Counted from the stretch's first letter, positions 25,098-37,600 are shown. The stretch: 64,000 nt of DNA from Aquilaria yunnanensis (GCA_039654915.1 JBDJPA010000011.1:2418001-2482000), one strand, 5' to 3'. Notes: generated by a model not told the origin, from the sequence alone. Numbers and translations: made by a program.

Positions 25098-25740
25098 CCC
25101 TCATATTTTTGTGCATTGAATTTAAGCATACTTTGTACATATTTGTCACTAAAAATAAAAGTTAATTGTGCAAAAATCTGTTGGTTTTTAAGATCTTATT
25201 AATGCGATTGAATATATCTGTAATATATCTCTGATCTTATTAATACAGACATATCATATGTTTACATATTCATCACTTGCTTTATACATCAAGTTTATGC
25301 CTACTTGTCATCAAGTTTGTAGATATATCTAATATTGGTGGGCAATAGGATTGACGTGTTTGTGCATATTCTTTATGGGACGTTGAATTCATACATAGTA
25401 GTGAACATATTAATAACATATCTATGATATTTTTTGTACATATGTCTCATATTATTTGCATAAATGTTCTATTCTTTTGTACATTGAGTTTGTATATATC
25501 TAATATATAATTTGTATATATCTCTAAGTTTGGCAAAAATTGAGATTTGATGTGTTTATACTTATTTTTTACTATAAATGATAGTATTGAAATATAAATA
25601 TATGTAAACATAAGTGTAGGATGCACTTGGACTTACTCAAGTTCTTAACTTATAAACCACTTAATGATTCGTAATAAATTAAACCGTCAACTAATTATTA
25701 AAGGTTAAAAAAACCCTAAGAGGGCAACCGTTCATGAACA
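25098..25740. repeat. ~650-bp direct repeat, copy B
   Basis: Diverged copy of 21833-22500 in the same orientation, ending ...GGGCAACCGTTCATGAAC. Its left edge coincides exactly with the terminal CCAACA of the LTR-like segment. Its right edge is about 230 bp beyond the 3' end of the second WAT1-related coding region. Confidence 0.85.
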
Positions 25741-25972
25741 TTTATTATGGTCTGAGTCTATATATAGCTACATACAATACAAGAAGCTAGAAAACTTATT
25801 CGACTTATGATGGCTGTCAAAGTTCTTGAGCTGCTATTGCCGAAATTTTAAAATTCAGATTACTTATTCTTCTGGCCTCTCTCTCTTCCTCTCATATGTA
25901 TACATATATATACATATAGAAAATGTAAACTTGCTGATAATTAAAAACATGAAAATAAATAAAGAGAAAAGA

Positions 25973-28214
25973 TCAATTTGCGGGGGTGTGACTGCCGACT
26001 TTGGTTGATGTGGCATTAATTTTGGGAGCATTAATAGCACAAGAAATTGGTAGCTGGGAATGAGTTGTAGCCTTGCCCAGAGTTGATGCTTCACTCACTA
26101 TCACTCCATCTTCTTTGCTTTTACCCCACACCACCGAATACAGCCCTATTGCGATGATTATTCCTCCAAGCACACTGCTCAATTATTTCACAAAATTATA
26201 AATTCCCATTTTGCTAAAAAAAAAAATCCAGCCTGCAGAATTAAGTAAATCTATTAATAGTTAATTAAGTATATATAGTATAATTAAGATGTCCACTTAA
26301 TTGATTAATTAGCTAGCAAACTGATATATAGTAGGAGTAATTAACCTTCCAAGGTGAAGCTGCTCCTGGAGAATGGCGGATCCCAGGGCTGCCACGATGA
26401 TCATGCAAAGAGGGTTAAAAGCCGTCACGAATACTGGGCCTTTCGTCTTCATCACGATCCCTTGCACGTAGTATGTGATTCCCGAGCTAACGATTCCCTA
26501 ATTCCACCTTTAAATCAAATCTAAACGTACGACACTAACATTATTGCTGCCCTGTTTGGGAATACTAGTGTCAAAGTTTTAGATAATTTAATTAATGATT
26601 GATATGAAATCATTAAAGCTAAAAATTAAATTTTAATTTTAATTTTTTTTTAAACTTTAACACTAATTGATAGGGCTTATGGGAAAGTTCATGCATATAT
26701 ATGTATGGTATATGCCACGCCGTACTTAACACTTACTGTATACAAGGGAGCAAAAAGCCTGGAGTCCCAACCCACCGCCCAGCCACTGGGGCGATGCTCC
26801 ACAGCAAGAGCAATGCCCAAGCTCTGAAGCGCCCCCGAGAAGCATATCAGACAGGTCAGAGAGAGCTCGGCTGGGTACTTCGGTAGCGTCATCGACTAAG
26901 CCACGAGTTCAAGAAGTAAAACATCAGTCCTTATTTGAAACAATTCAAAAAGTTTCCTACTTTCTTTCCATTTGCCCAATGCCCGTACGTACCTGAAGCA
27001 CATAGAAACAGGACCAGGCAACACAAGCAACAAGGATCAAGAGTGTCCCCAGAAGCCGATGTTTGTTGGAGACATCAGGTGGTCCATGAACTTGATCATG
27101 TCCACGGTGGGTTTCCTTTGACCAAAAAAGATGGATAAGAGGGCCCTTGTAAAGGCTCATCAGCAGAGCCCCGGCAAAGGTCACTATTGTCCCCATTACT
27201 TTGGCTTGGCTCCTCACTTCCCTCATCTTTAACCTCTCCATTCTGCAATTAATGTGGTTAATTTTATGTTTAACTATATATGAGATTTTCAGTTTATTGT
27301 CATGCTTGCTTAATCGGTATACACACACTAATTTTTTAATTAATTCGTAATTAAATGATCATTACCCGAAAAGGACAGCAATCAGGAAGGTGATAGAGGG
27401 AACTGCGTTCATGATTGCAGATGTAAATGATGCTGATGTCAATTTCATGCCCAGGTAACCGAAGCCTTGGTCAAGGACCACCCTGCAAATTGATGCATAT
27501 ATATATATATATATATTAATCAATCATGTTCAGAATTTAATTTCCTACACATACATCCATATTTATAGAACGTGTCATGAACTAGCTAGCGTGTGTATGT
27601 AACGAATTAGAAAGAAATTGAATTAATTACTCTACAAATCCCAGAGCCAGTATGTGTAAGAAGATTGGCAATGTCATCTTTGGCCTTGTTTTCCTGCAGG
27701 TGGGAAAAAATAAGAAAGAAAAAGAGTTGGATGGATGGTATCTGGGAACGTATAGCTGCAACTAAGCACGTAAATGTGTACGAATATTACCTCTGTCCCA
27801 ATTCTTTGCTTCATTTTAATTTTTTGACTTAAATATTAATTAAATTTATTTATATTATATATTTTTTAAAAGAAATATATTAAAAGACTCATAGTTTTTA
27901 AATCTAATTTTTTATCAAATTATAATCATATATATACATAAATCTTAAATTAAACTTGGTCAAAAAATTAACTGAAATGAAACCAAAAAAAAGGAAAATT
28001 GCGCAGATCGATGAAGTATGTGATATATATGTGGGCGTACCTACCTTTCAAGAATGAGAGCAAAAGGTGCCATGGTAAGGGCTGCAATGGCGTTGCGATA
28101 AACGATGAGCACATAACGGTTCATGCCATGGTTGAGGGTGACCTTGCTGATTGTGTACATCCCAGCTGAACCTAATTGCAGCAAAATCATGAGCAAATAG
28201 GGTCTCACCTTCAT
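25973..28214 (-). CDS. WAT1-related (EamA/UMAMIT family) transporter, 370 aa
   Basis: Paralogue of the gene at 3272-4917 and likewise a predicted ten-segment EamA transporter. Exons on the minus strand: 28045-28214, 27631-27693, 27366-27482, 26993-27242, 26737-26895, 26346-26497, 25973-26174. All introns are GT-AG, phases agree, and the spliced frame is 370 codons plus stop. Landmarks: LQLGSAGMYTISKVTLNHGM, ERKTRPKMTLPIF, VVLDQGFGYLG, SLYKGP, KYPAELSLTCLI, YYVQGIV, GLYSVVWGKSKED. The exons of 63, 159 and 152 nt are identical in length to those of the paralogue. The C-terminal tail after WGKSKED is unrelated, as usual in the family. A TATA-like box lies about 90 bp upstream. Intron 1 (351 bp) contains a MITE. 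Substrate unknown. Confidence 0.93.
27790..27992. repeat. Fold-back MITE inside intron 1 of the second WAT1-related gene
   Basis: The left half (CTCTGTCCCAATTCTTTGC, then TTTTTTGACTTAAATA) pairs imperfectly with the right half (TTGGTCAAAAAATTAACTG, then AAATGAAACC). The CTCTGTCCC start resembles the CTCCNTCCGTCCC ends of Stowaway/mariner-like MITEs. It accounts for most of the extra length of this intron compared with the 77-bp intron 1 of the paralogue. Confidence 0.5.
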
Positions 28215-28302
28215 TTCCAATTAATAGGGCTGTTTTTCTGTTTTCCTGATGGGTGACTTATGCTTTGCTGGTACTTAAGAGGCCGGTCATGAAATGGCCT
28301 TG

Positions 28303-28312
28303 CATTTATATA
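28303..28312 (-). promoter_or_regulatory. TATA-like box of second WAT1-related gene
   Basis: Minus strand reads GTATATAAATGC about 90-100 bp upstream of the start codon at 28214. Confidence 0.55.
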
Positions 28313-28319
28313 CAATTCA

Positions 28320-29357
28320 TGATAAAATTGTAGCAGAAAGAATTGATAGCCTCTAAATATTATATATTAAACTTAAAATTGTCAGATATATAGTATATAT
28401 ACTAAAGTGAAGAAGAAGATATCAGATATTATCCTATCCTAGGTAGGATCCATATATGACCCTACGGTGCTTCACACAGCACTACTAATACTAGCTCAGT
28501 GTATAATGAGTGCTAGCTTCACAAACTGCCTTCTCAATTTGTCCAAGTAAAGTGCTCCCTTAATCAATCAACATCCATCAAGAGTTTTACTCGATTAGTT
28601 TTATATTACCCTTTGGGTTTATGAATTAATTATGTTATACAGTAAATATTTTTTAGGGTTTTGGGTGTTTTTAATTAAAGGGTTTTGGGGTCTAGGAATT
28701 GGTTGTGGGTTTATATATGTTTTGTGGGTGTTTATCGGGATGTTTGATGTATTGGGAGAGTTTGTTGGAGTGATTTATTCTGGTATCTTTCTGAAGCTTT
28801 AATTTATGAATATATTCTTTTTAATTCTAATAAAATTTTATTTTTCTGTTCAAACAAATATTTTCCTTAACCGAAAAAAGTTTAGATTATTTAGTATGGA
28901 TCAACATTAATCTGCTGAAGCATCTCCTAAAACCTAACTTAGATTCGGGGACTCTATATATATATATAGGTAAATTCTATGTATAAAAGAGAGAATATTA
29001 GCTTTCAAAATTAGTTTATTGAAAAAGGAGCTGATAATGTAGGTGATCATTATCAGGAGTTATGTGGCAAGTGCTTGTATATATAAAATCATGAATCGGA
29101 TTGATGGAGATCTTTTCTGTTTAGTGGAAATGTTGAGTTAAGCCAAATTCATGGTCATGGATGTTTGTGTAAAGCCAGTTTTCGATTACTGGTTACAATT
29201 GATTTGTTTTTTCAATTAAAACAACAATTGCCATACTATTGGTCCAACAATCTCATGAGGATTTTCATGCGGCTGAACCATCTGTCTTTCCCGTTGATCT
29301 TAAATATTTGGGCCCGGCCCTACCATTTACATGACAAAACAAATTTAAGAAAATTTA
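28320..29357. other. Intergenic spacer
   Basis: No coding sequence supported. Contains TA-rich runs. A 102-codon open frame begins at 29165 but runs into the terminal inverted repeat of the MULE at 29358 and shows no domain. Confidence 0.4.
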
Positions 29358-30498
29358 GGGTAAAATTACCCAAACTCCTCCCTGAGGTATACTATAACAT
29401 ACACTTTTGTCCCCATATTTCAAATACGTACAATTACCCTCCCTTTAAAGCTAACTCCGTTAGTGACCATTAAAAGAAAAAAAAAAAAAAGAGAAAATGC
29501 TTGAATTTGCCATCCTAGTCTTCTTCATTGGAAATTTTGTTCCCAAACTTTACAATCCTATTTTCTCAACTAAATTAAACGCTTTTCTCTCTCTGCTCTT
29601 TCAATCTGACCCATCAAACCCCTCAATTTGAAACCCTAGCCTTCGTCTCCTAACCAATCAAACCCCTTAATTCGATAGCCATTACTCTCCTCTCCTTCGT
29701 GTGCTTGGTTCGTCGACGACGGCGGAGTTCACTTCATCGATGGCCTTGTCAGTTATTCGCCTCCTCTGCCTTGATGATTCATCCGATTCATTTTGCCAGC
29801 TTGGATGGACTTGGTTCGGCGATGTGGGGAAAGAATTGTGGCGTCTCCGATTCACGTCAACGTCTTGGTTTATCCGATTCCAGACATCAAAATTTCCTGG
29901 ACAGTATTATCCGCCCTTCTCTCTTTCCAGGCCTCGATCTCGCCACCATTCCATCGCTCGATCGGAGCATGATAAGGCATCCACGCTCTCCCCGATGGCC
30001 ACGCTTTCTCGAACAATGACGCTCACCTCCATTCAGGCCTTTGATCCCCAGCCATCCTCCACCGGTCTGATTCAGCTTCAAACCCTGCTCTTCTTCAAAT
30101 CGTTCGAGGTCCGGTTGATCTTCGAATCGTTCAAGGTCTGAATCCTTCGAATCGCTCACCTCCTCATCCGATTGATCTTCGAATCCCAACCCTACTCATC
30201 CATGCGCTGCCGATGGGACTAGTCGTCTCCCATAATCTCCACTTTTCTCTTGCCCAAACATCAAAATGCGAACAAATCTGAGGAAGAGTACCGAGAGTAA
30301 GACTGTTAGATGTACAAGTTGTTGGGGCAAAAGTGTTAGGGAAGAAAGTTAGGAGGAAAAAAGTAGATGTTTTTTCTGTTTGTTCATAACAGCGATTAAC
30401 GGAGTTAGATTTTCAGGGGATAAATGTAGGTATTTGAAACAAGGAGAACATAAGCATAGATTAGGATATACCTTGGGGGGAGGTTTGGTAATTTTCCC
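29358..30498. mobile_element. MULE-type element with ~110-bp terminal inverted repeats
   Basis: The left terminus GGGTAAAATTACCCAAACTC and the reverse-complemented right terminus GGGAAAATTACCAAACCTC are alike and remain similar for about 110 bp, down to CTAACTCCGTTA on both sides. The flanks are GAAAATTTA (29349-29357) and AAAAATTTA (30499-30507), a 9-bp target duplication with one mismatch. The interior (29580-30290) is GC-richer than the region and contains overlapping open frames (such as 29701-30141, 146 codons) but no transposase, so a Pack-MULE carrying host DNA is possible. No captured gene was recognised. Confidence 0.85.
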
Positions 30499-30521
30499 AA
30501 AAATTTATCGATTTTACAAAC

Positions 30522-31566
30522 GGGTTAATTGCATCAGTGGCCCTTAACCTTTTATTATTATCCTATTTTGGACCCTAACTTCAAAATCTTACACGAGAGG
30601 TCCCTAACCTCAATTTTTTATTCTGTTTTAAACCTTTAGAGGATGAAAACCGTTAGAATAGATGAAACTGGCCATATGGCATGCTAGCATGGCCCGATTT
30701 GTCATTGTGGCACAATAATCAATTGTTGGGAATAATGTGAAAATGAACAAAACTAAAAAAAAAAAAAAGAAAATATGAGAAAAAAAAAGGAAAATAATTA
30801 AAAAAAAGAAAGATAACACCAAAAAATAAAATAAAAACCCATCACGGGCCATGTTCCCTTCGATGGTGCCATCCTCACGCTGCCCTCTGCTACATCACCA
30901 CCTCCCCCTTCCTTCCTCGCCCAGCTCACACTTTCTCTCTGCCTAGCCCATTTCAGCTAATGGCTCGCCGCCCCAAGTGGCCAATGGTTCTCACCGTTTT
31001 TAAGCTCCTTACTGGTTTCATGATTTCACAAATTACGATATGGACAAAGGTGTGATCAAACGTGAAGGAGGCTGAAATCGAACGATTGCAGTGGATCTTG
31101 TACAATTAGCCATCACAAGTGAGGCTAGTGCTGAATGGATATAAGATGGAGCTAGAGCTGCAACTCCGATTTGTTTTGCTCAACTTTGATTTCGTCATAA
31201 GAGGAGCAATTGTGAAGTACTTTTGTAGGGCGGAGCTGTCGAACGATGCAAAACAGGAGGTGAAAGGCCGCCAATGCTGGGCAGAGGAGCAGCAGAAGAA
31301 GTGGAAGGCTGAGTTTCAATTTATTTTTTTTATTATTATTTCCCTTTACATGTCATCAATAATAGATTATTATTGTGCCACTGTGGCAAATCACGCCATG
31401 CTACTGTGCCACATAGTCAGTTCTATCTATTCTAACGGTTTCCGTCCTCCAAATGTCTAAAATGAAACAAAAAATTGAGGTTGAAGACCTCTCATACAAG
31501 ATTTTAAAATTAGAGTCTAAAATAGTATAATAATAAAATACTAAGGGCCACTAATACAATTAACCC
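30522..31566. mobile_element. Second MULE-type element with ~190-bp terminal inverted repeats
   Basis: The left end GGGTTAATTGCATCAGTGGC matches the reverse complement of the right end (GGGTTAATTGTATTAGTGGC). The likeness extends about 190 bp through AGAGGTC..CAACCTCAATTTTTT and ACCGTTAGAATAGAT to GTGGCACAATAAT. The long inverted repeats suggest a Mutator-like element. A clean 9-bp target duplication was not found. The interior holds poly(A)-rich DNA and an open frame (31119-31460) without recognisable domain that runs into the right repeat. It lies only 23 bp from the preceding MULE. Confidence 0.75.
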
Positions 31567-33242
31567 CAACACAATCCCAATTACTCACAATCACGCATTT
31601 CAGAGGGACACGTACGAAACAATTATCTACTGTCACATTAATTGATAATTAGTTTCAATTTTGTCTAGAAAGTACCACTATACGAAGAGTTTAGATATTG
31701 TGGACAAAAGTTGTAATAAGCTTACAAAATCAATGTTAAAACTTAGTACATTTCGTTATAAACTTTCCTGAAAACAATTGTACTTTTTTTCTTTCCGTCT
31801 GATTTCACTTTTATATAAGTACTGATTTAATTTTGTCTACGTACCTTTGCATATTACAATAATTGGTAACATGAAACTTCAAGAGAATTTCAAATATTGA
31901 GCAAGGGAGATGGAAGAAAGCACCAGCCTTGTTTATACTCCCTCCTCGCAGAAGCAATGATATATAATTTTTAAAATATTTTTTTAAATGTCGTTCCTTT
32001 TGGAATAGTAGTAGTAAACAGAATCAAACTAACTGAACTGTAAAGGGTAAATGCCACTTTTTTGTCATAAAACTTTGTTTACATTTTTTATTTCAGTCCT
32101 AATAATTTTTAGTTTTCTACACGAGCCCTAAATTAAACTTTGTAACTAAGTAAAAAATTAGTCCCGAAACTACTCAATTTTTCACATGAGGCCTCCCAAA
32201 ATATTAGACTAACCGTTAACATCTCATTTAAAATAATAAAAAAATTAGAATTTAAATAGAAAAGTAAGACAAGTTTTAGGGCATTTCTCCAACTGTAAAG
32301 AAGATAGTATTTTGAATGTTGATCGAATTAAGTGCAAGATGAGCTAACCTCACACCCACATTGTGTCGCAAACGCTTTCTGTTGGTTCTTTTCTTTTCCT
32401 CTTTTCCAGTGGAATTCAGATTGGTCGTTCTCATCTTCTCTGCAATGCATTTTTAAAAACAAAAGTTAATCCATGCACGATTCATGAACAGGGCAAAGGA
32501 ACCTATAAAGCAACAATCTGATCGATCTTGTATTACTATATGACGAACCAAAACCATAAGAATTATTTTATGTATATCTGTGTTCACCTGAAAAGGCCCT
32601 CCCCTCATTTGATCACAGGAAAGAAACAACAACCAAAAAGCGAAGGTCGGCAATTGCGTGGATGCTCAACGTACGTAGCAACAGCTATCAAGCAATTTTT
32701 ACAAGAAATTATCATATATAGAAACAAATGTCGAAATAAGAAACGTACTGAAAATGTCGAGACAAATTTGGCGTTAACAGATAACAACACAACGCTAATA
32801 TTTTGGATATAGGTCAACACTGCTAACGTGACAGCTAAATAAGGATTGGATTCATCCATTGCTTTTGCTTTAAATGCTTAGATTCAATCCCTTCTGTCAG
32901 CAATCTCTTATTGGTAAACAACTCTTCCATATATATCAAAAAATAAGAAATTGAGATACATAAAATTTTGTGTTTCAGCTATTCAACTAGCCGATGTCCA
33001 CTAGAGATAAATAATCATTAATATTGACAAAGTAATGAGAATTACAAAAGACTTCTAACATAACCCTTTACTCTTGGCACATGACTTTATTCTTTCTTTA
33101 TTTTGATAACCTTACATTTTATCTTTCATACATACATCTTTAACATACAAATATCTCTCGCATATATATTATGCATATAAACTACACACAATATAGGTGC
33201 TTAACATACCATACTACACAATGCACAACAAGCACCATCTTC
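31567..33242. other. Intergenic spacer
   Basis: No gene supported. A stretch at 32045-32230 (GGGTAAATGCCACTTTTTTG and following CCTAATAATTTTTAG, GAGCCCTAAATTAAAC) has the look of a transposon terminal repeat but its partner end was not found. Confidence 0.35.
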
Positions 33243-34658
33243 TGTTGGGTTTCGGAAGCCAAACAGCGCAGCGAAATTTAACCGAAACCCTCCAGGATCC
33301 AAGTGAAACGGGGTAAACCGGGTGTTCGAAAATTTCATACCTAATTTTCGGTTGAGATCTCTCACTTAACTGTAGAGTCGAATCACAAAACCTGAACAGT
33401 TGACGTGTTCAAGGGTTTTATCGTATCCACACGAGTCTCTCGGGATCACCACGCTTCCACCACGTCCCGGTAGATGCGTTTCTCTTGCACTCACAGTGCT
33501 AGCTTGCGTCCTCCAAGAAATTACAAGAGAAGAGTGCAGCTGTCCTTTTGGGAGGCTAGCGCAAGGAGACCTGCGAATTTCTCACTTAAAAGTTGTATTT
33601 ATAGTGAGACTCAACTTCCAGGCCTAATGGGTTTCAAAGCCCTAATCTAATTAGGATTTAATTTCGGGCTTAATAATGGCTCAACTCCTTGGCCCATTAT
33701 TAATACGAAATTAAAGTGAAACCATAACCCAAATAATTAGCTCATGCACTCTAATGATCTAAATAGCTCTATGTGTGCGACCCAATAAGCTCTTGCCATG
33801 TTGGCAATGATCATAAATCACATTTATGATCATAAGCAATGAGCGGTGTCTAGCAACACATCATTGCTACCCAAGTGACAAGATTATCGGTGAATCGACT
33901 AAACCTTTATGATCATCACCGATATATGTCATTGTCCCTTTGTCCAAGATATCAAGACTAAGCACGAGACATGGAATGTGTCACTCTCGTATAGCCCAAT
34001 CTTTGGTTTCTTGATTACCGAGTAGACCAACTTAAACTGACGACATTGATATCATATATCAACTCATCGGAGCATTGCCATGCATTTTCTAAGTCTCACT
34101 CTATCAAGGGGCTCAAAGATATCACTCTCATTACATAGGAGGGACAAATCTCATCTTGATCATACAAATCCCTCCTCATGATATGTGACATACCCAATGA
34201 CCTCCTTCAAGTTCACTCAGTTACGAGCAACAAAGGAAAGTATCAAAGTATATGACTCACATGTAGGGAACATTGATGATCTTAGGTCGAAGAACTACAT
34301 ATACCATGATCACTATGAGAATCACTTATGACACTCATATAACGATCCATGAAGTGTTCTCATGGTGGGTCAGCCCAGTACACAAGTTCTCCAACTTGTA
34401 CCCATATGTAGACTACATATCTCATATTAGTCTCCACATATGCTAGTCATTATGTATTATTGCAACCCGCTCCACAATAATACTAGACTATGGACGTTTA
34501 AGAATATCATTATTCTAGGGTTACAATTATGTTTATTACGTTACGCAGAAACAAAACAACAAATAAAATTGCTGGATTAATGCCTCAATAAAATATCATG
34601 ACTCAATGTGCAAAAATACAATCATCTCCTGATTGGCTTTTTGGGCACAACACTAACA
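33243..34658 (-). repeat. Solo LTR, 1416 bp, with perfect target duplication
   Basis: The segment starts TGTTGGG and ends CTAACA. It is flanked by the same 5 bp, TCTTC, at 33238-33242 and 34659-34663. A TATA box on the minus strand (CACTATAAATACAAC, 33596-33604) gives the orientation, with about 330 bp of R/U5-like sequence below it. There is no primer-binding site, polypurine tract or gag-pol beside it, so it is a solo LTR left by LTR-LTR recombination. A 75-codon plus-strand frame at 33400-33627 is not considered a gene. Family not assigned; the length fits large copia or gypsy LTRs. Confidence 0.9.
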
Positions 34659-37600
34659 TCTTCATCACTTGGCACTCAAAAGCACCTCTTCTACGTAGTC
34701 TATATTATTGATATAATGCAAACATTTCTCTTTTCTTAGTGATGCAAAAGGTGAATACATATATATTTATTTTTTTATCAGCAAAGCAAGAAAATTTTAT
34801 TTCAAAGCCAGCAAGAAATTAGGAAGAACAGCAAGAGAAATCTTAATCCTAGCAACCAAACCAAAAAATTAGGAACAATTGGCCCTTAGCAAGATAGCTA
34901 GGGAAGACCAAACACACATGCTAGGATTGTGACACCACTCCTGAAAAAACACAAATGGCTTTCCCATTCTTTTTGAAAGCCAGAAATGAGAGAACATCTA
35001 CACTGAAGGGAAGATATCCTACACGATAGATGAAGTATCCTCTCTCAACCACTTAGTGCCCCGGAGGCCCTCTTTTACTTGGTATTCACTCTCACACAAT
35101 GTGCACAATTCTTTGCATGGTGATAGCCAAGAGCATGCACATCTAGTCTTCCTCAATGAGTCTATTCATAGACTTCATTCTTGACTAAGCTAGCTCATCA
35201 TATGAAACTTTCTTACCCTCCAAATAAATGGTACATCAGTTTTTTACTTTGAATTCTTTTCTTCATGTGAATACAAAACTCAATTTCAACTTTTCACCTG
35301 TAACGTGCGTACAACTTATACAAAAGTTACCATGCATTACCCACCTGTGAAATTTTATAATCAAGTTTTTTTCCACTTTCTAGTCATAAAAGTTAATAAT
35401 TCATCATTTCACTAACCAATCAATTATCATATTTTTAAAAAAAACCTATAATCGGTTTATTGTGTAAATTAATCATATCTCACCAAAACATATATATATT
35501 TGACAAACTCTTTGTCAATTTTAAGATTTAAGACACATTATTCAACAAGCCTTAATTGAGCCGGTGTGTGGCATGTGATCCTGACCTTGAAAGGGGTAAT
35601 ATTCATTTTCATTTTCGTGAACTTTAAAGATAGAGGATAGGGGTGAGATCACAAAAATTGTGCGGAGCGGAGGATAAGTGAGATAGTGTAGGACTCTTTT
35701 GAGAATTTTGTATTTACTAAATCAAGAGAAAGAAGAGGTTTCTGGTGTCTCTTTTTTATCTCTCTCCTCATAATTCTGCGAATGGTTGCTTCTCATTCAG
35801 CATGCATGATCTCGACACTAAACCAAATCCCTGTCGCTCGATCCCTTCATTTGGATTTTGGATCTTTTTGCTTCATCAGTCCCCGCCTAAACGCACGTTG
35901 CTTGTTGGCCTGACGAAGAATACATTTTGTGGGGGCACAAAATTTTTTATGTGCACCGATGTGTTTCTTCTGGAATATTGCAGCTGAAAAAACCAGACCA
36001 TGTCAAATGAATCACTATTTAATTATATATTAAAAAAACAATAAACAAGAGAAAACAAAATTTATGACAGGTACAGTATCTGCTATCTACCGACACCAAG
36101 TATAATAAATCATCCAAGTACAGGATGATTGAGGAGTTTAAGGACATAAGTTTAAAGATTGTTGGAAATATTTTCGAAAAGTGAGAGAATCCGTTATAAT
36201 CAAGGTTTTATATTATTGATTAATGTCCCTTGATTTACTTATAGCCAACTCATTTCTAAACAGCTTTCACAAGGCTATTTCTCTATCAAGTGATTGGATA
36301 AAGGTGTACTTTAATTAGAAAGAAAGATCGGTGACCAATAGATGATGAACAATTTAATAAAGGTTAATTATATATGTTCAAAAGTTGATAATTTCTGGAA
36401 AGGCAAGGTCCCCACGCTGTGGTCAAATTCGCCAAAGTGAACAGAATTCTCTTTGCAGCGCGCTCTTTTCTCTTTTACTATTTTTTTCACTGGGAGATTG
36501 GTATATTGGACGAACGAAATAAAGGTATTTAAGTAAAGTTCAGAAGGAAAGATTCAAAACAAGTTGCCATCAGATTCAGGGAATCTGTTCTCCCGCCGTT
36601 CTAGATAATAGAAAGCGAAAAAAGGCTCCATCCTTAATTTTCTTGCAAAGTGACACAAAAGGATAAACACTCCATATGGCATATGAATGAGTTCTGCAGT
36701 TGTTTCCTTGGGGTGATAGACTCTTTTGAAAAGAAAAAGGATAGAATTTATCTGCTAATGTCATGATTTTTGTTGCACCATGGCCATCAGGATAGAATTC
36801 CACTTTCCAGTCATTTTCTACCCTCTTTCCTGCACAAGAAACAAAGCCTGAAATATGATTGGAGGGGTTGAATTCTGGGAAAGACGTAACTGAGTTGAAG
36901 TTCCACAGGATTTGGAGGGAGACTCAACATGCGCTCCCATGCAGGGAATAAAAGTAGCTTTAGCTGCGCACGTAAGAGTCCTGGACACTGGAAACAGCGC
37001 AAGACAGGGACCACTTTATATGGATCAGATAAGATTTGTGTGTCCAAACCATGCAATGTTCTTCCTTGGCCTTTGCTTGCTTAAACTCGGAAAATGTGTT
37101 CTTTAGCTTCCCTTGAATCGAGAGTTGCAGAGTACTGCAGTTCAATTTTACATGCCATAGATTGCGCAAAAACACGGAATGTCCCGGATTCCTTGTTTAC
37201 GATGAAAGCAATCTTCATGCCGTACGCAGTTAGATTGTAGACTAATCATGGGATGTAGATGCAGCAGCAGAGTGCAGAGAGAGGATTTTGGAACAGTGTC
37301 ATTTCGATCCTCTTTATCAGTTTTCAACAATGTCTATGATCACTTTACGTTTATCAACCCAACAAGTGTGTGCTTGGATTGGGATCATGTTAAAGCAGAA
37401 GACATTTTCTATGATAGCCTCATCAGCTCTGTCTTTTCAATTGTAGTACCAAACGGAACTGATCTAGATCTGCTTCAAAACCAATCCTAGGCCATTAACC
37501 AGGAAAATGTCAGGCGTTTCAATTATTCACAAGCACCAATATCAAAATCAAATGAACTAGGGTATGGTACTGTAACCTCTCCATCACTAAAGGAGAAAAG

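Noticed and set aside
21833..25740. The 650-bp direct repeats as the two LTRs of a 3.9-kb retrotransposon
   Set aside because: They do not begin with TG or end with CA, have no matching flanking duplication, and no primer-binding site, polypurine tract or gag-pol lies between them.
29165..29473. 102-codon plus-strand frame
   Set aside because: It runs into the MULE terminal inverted repeat and has no domain.
30522..31566. A 9-bp target duplication for the second MULE
   Set aside because: The flanks TTTACAAAC and CAACACAAT do not match well enough; the element call rests on its long inverted repeats only.
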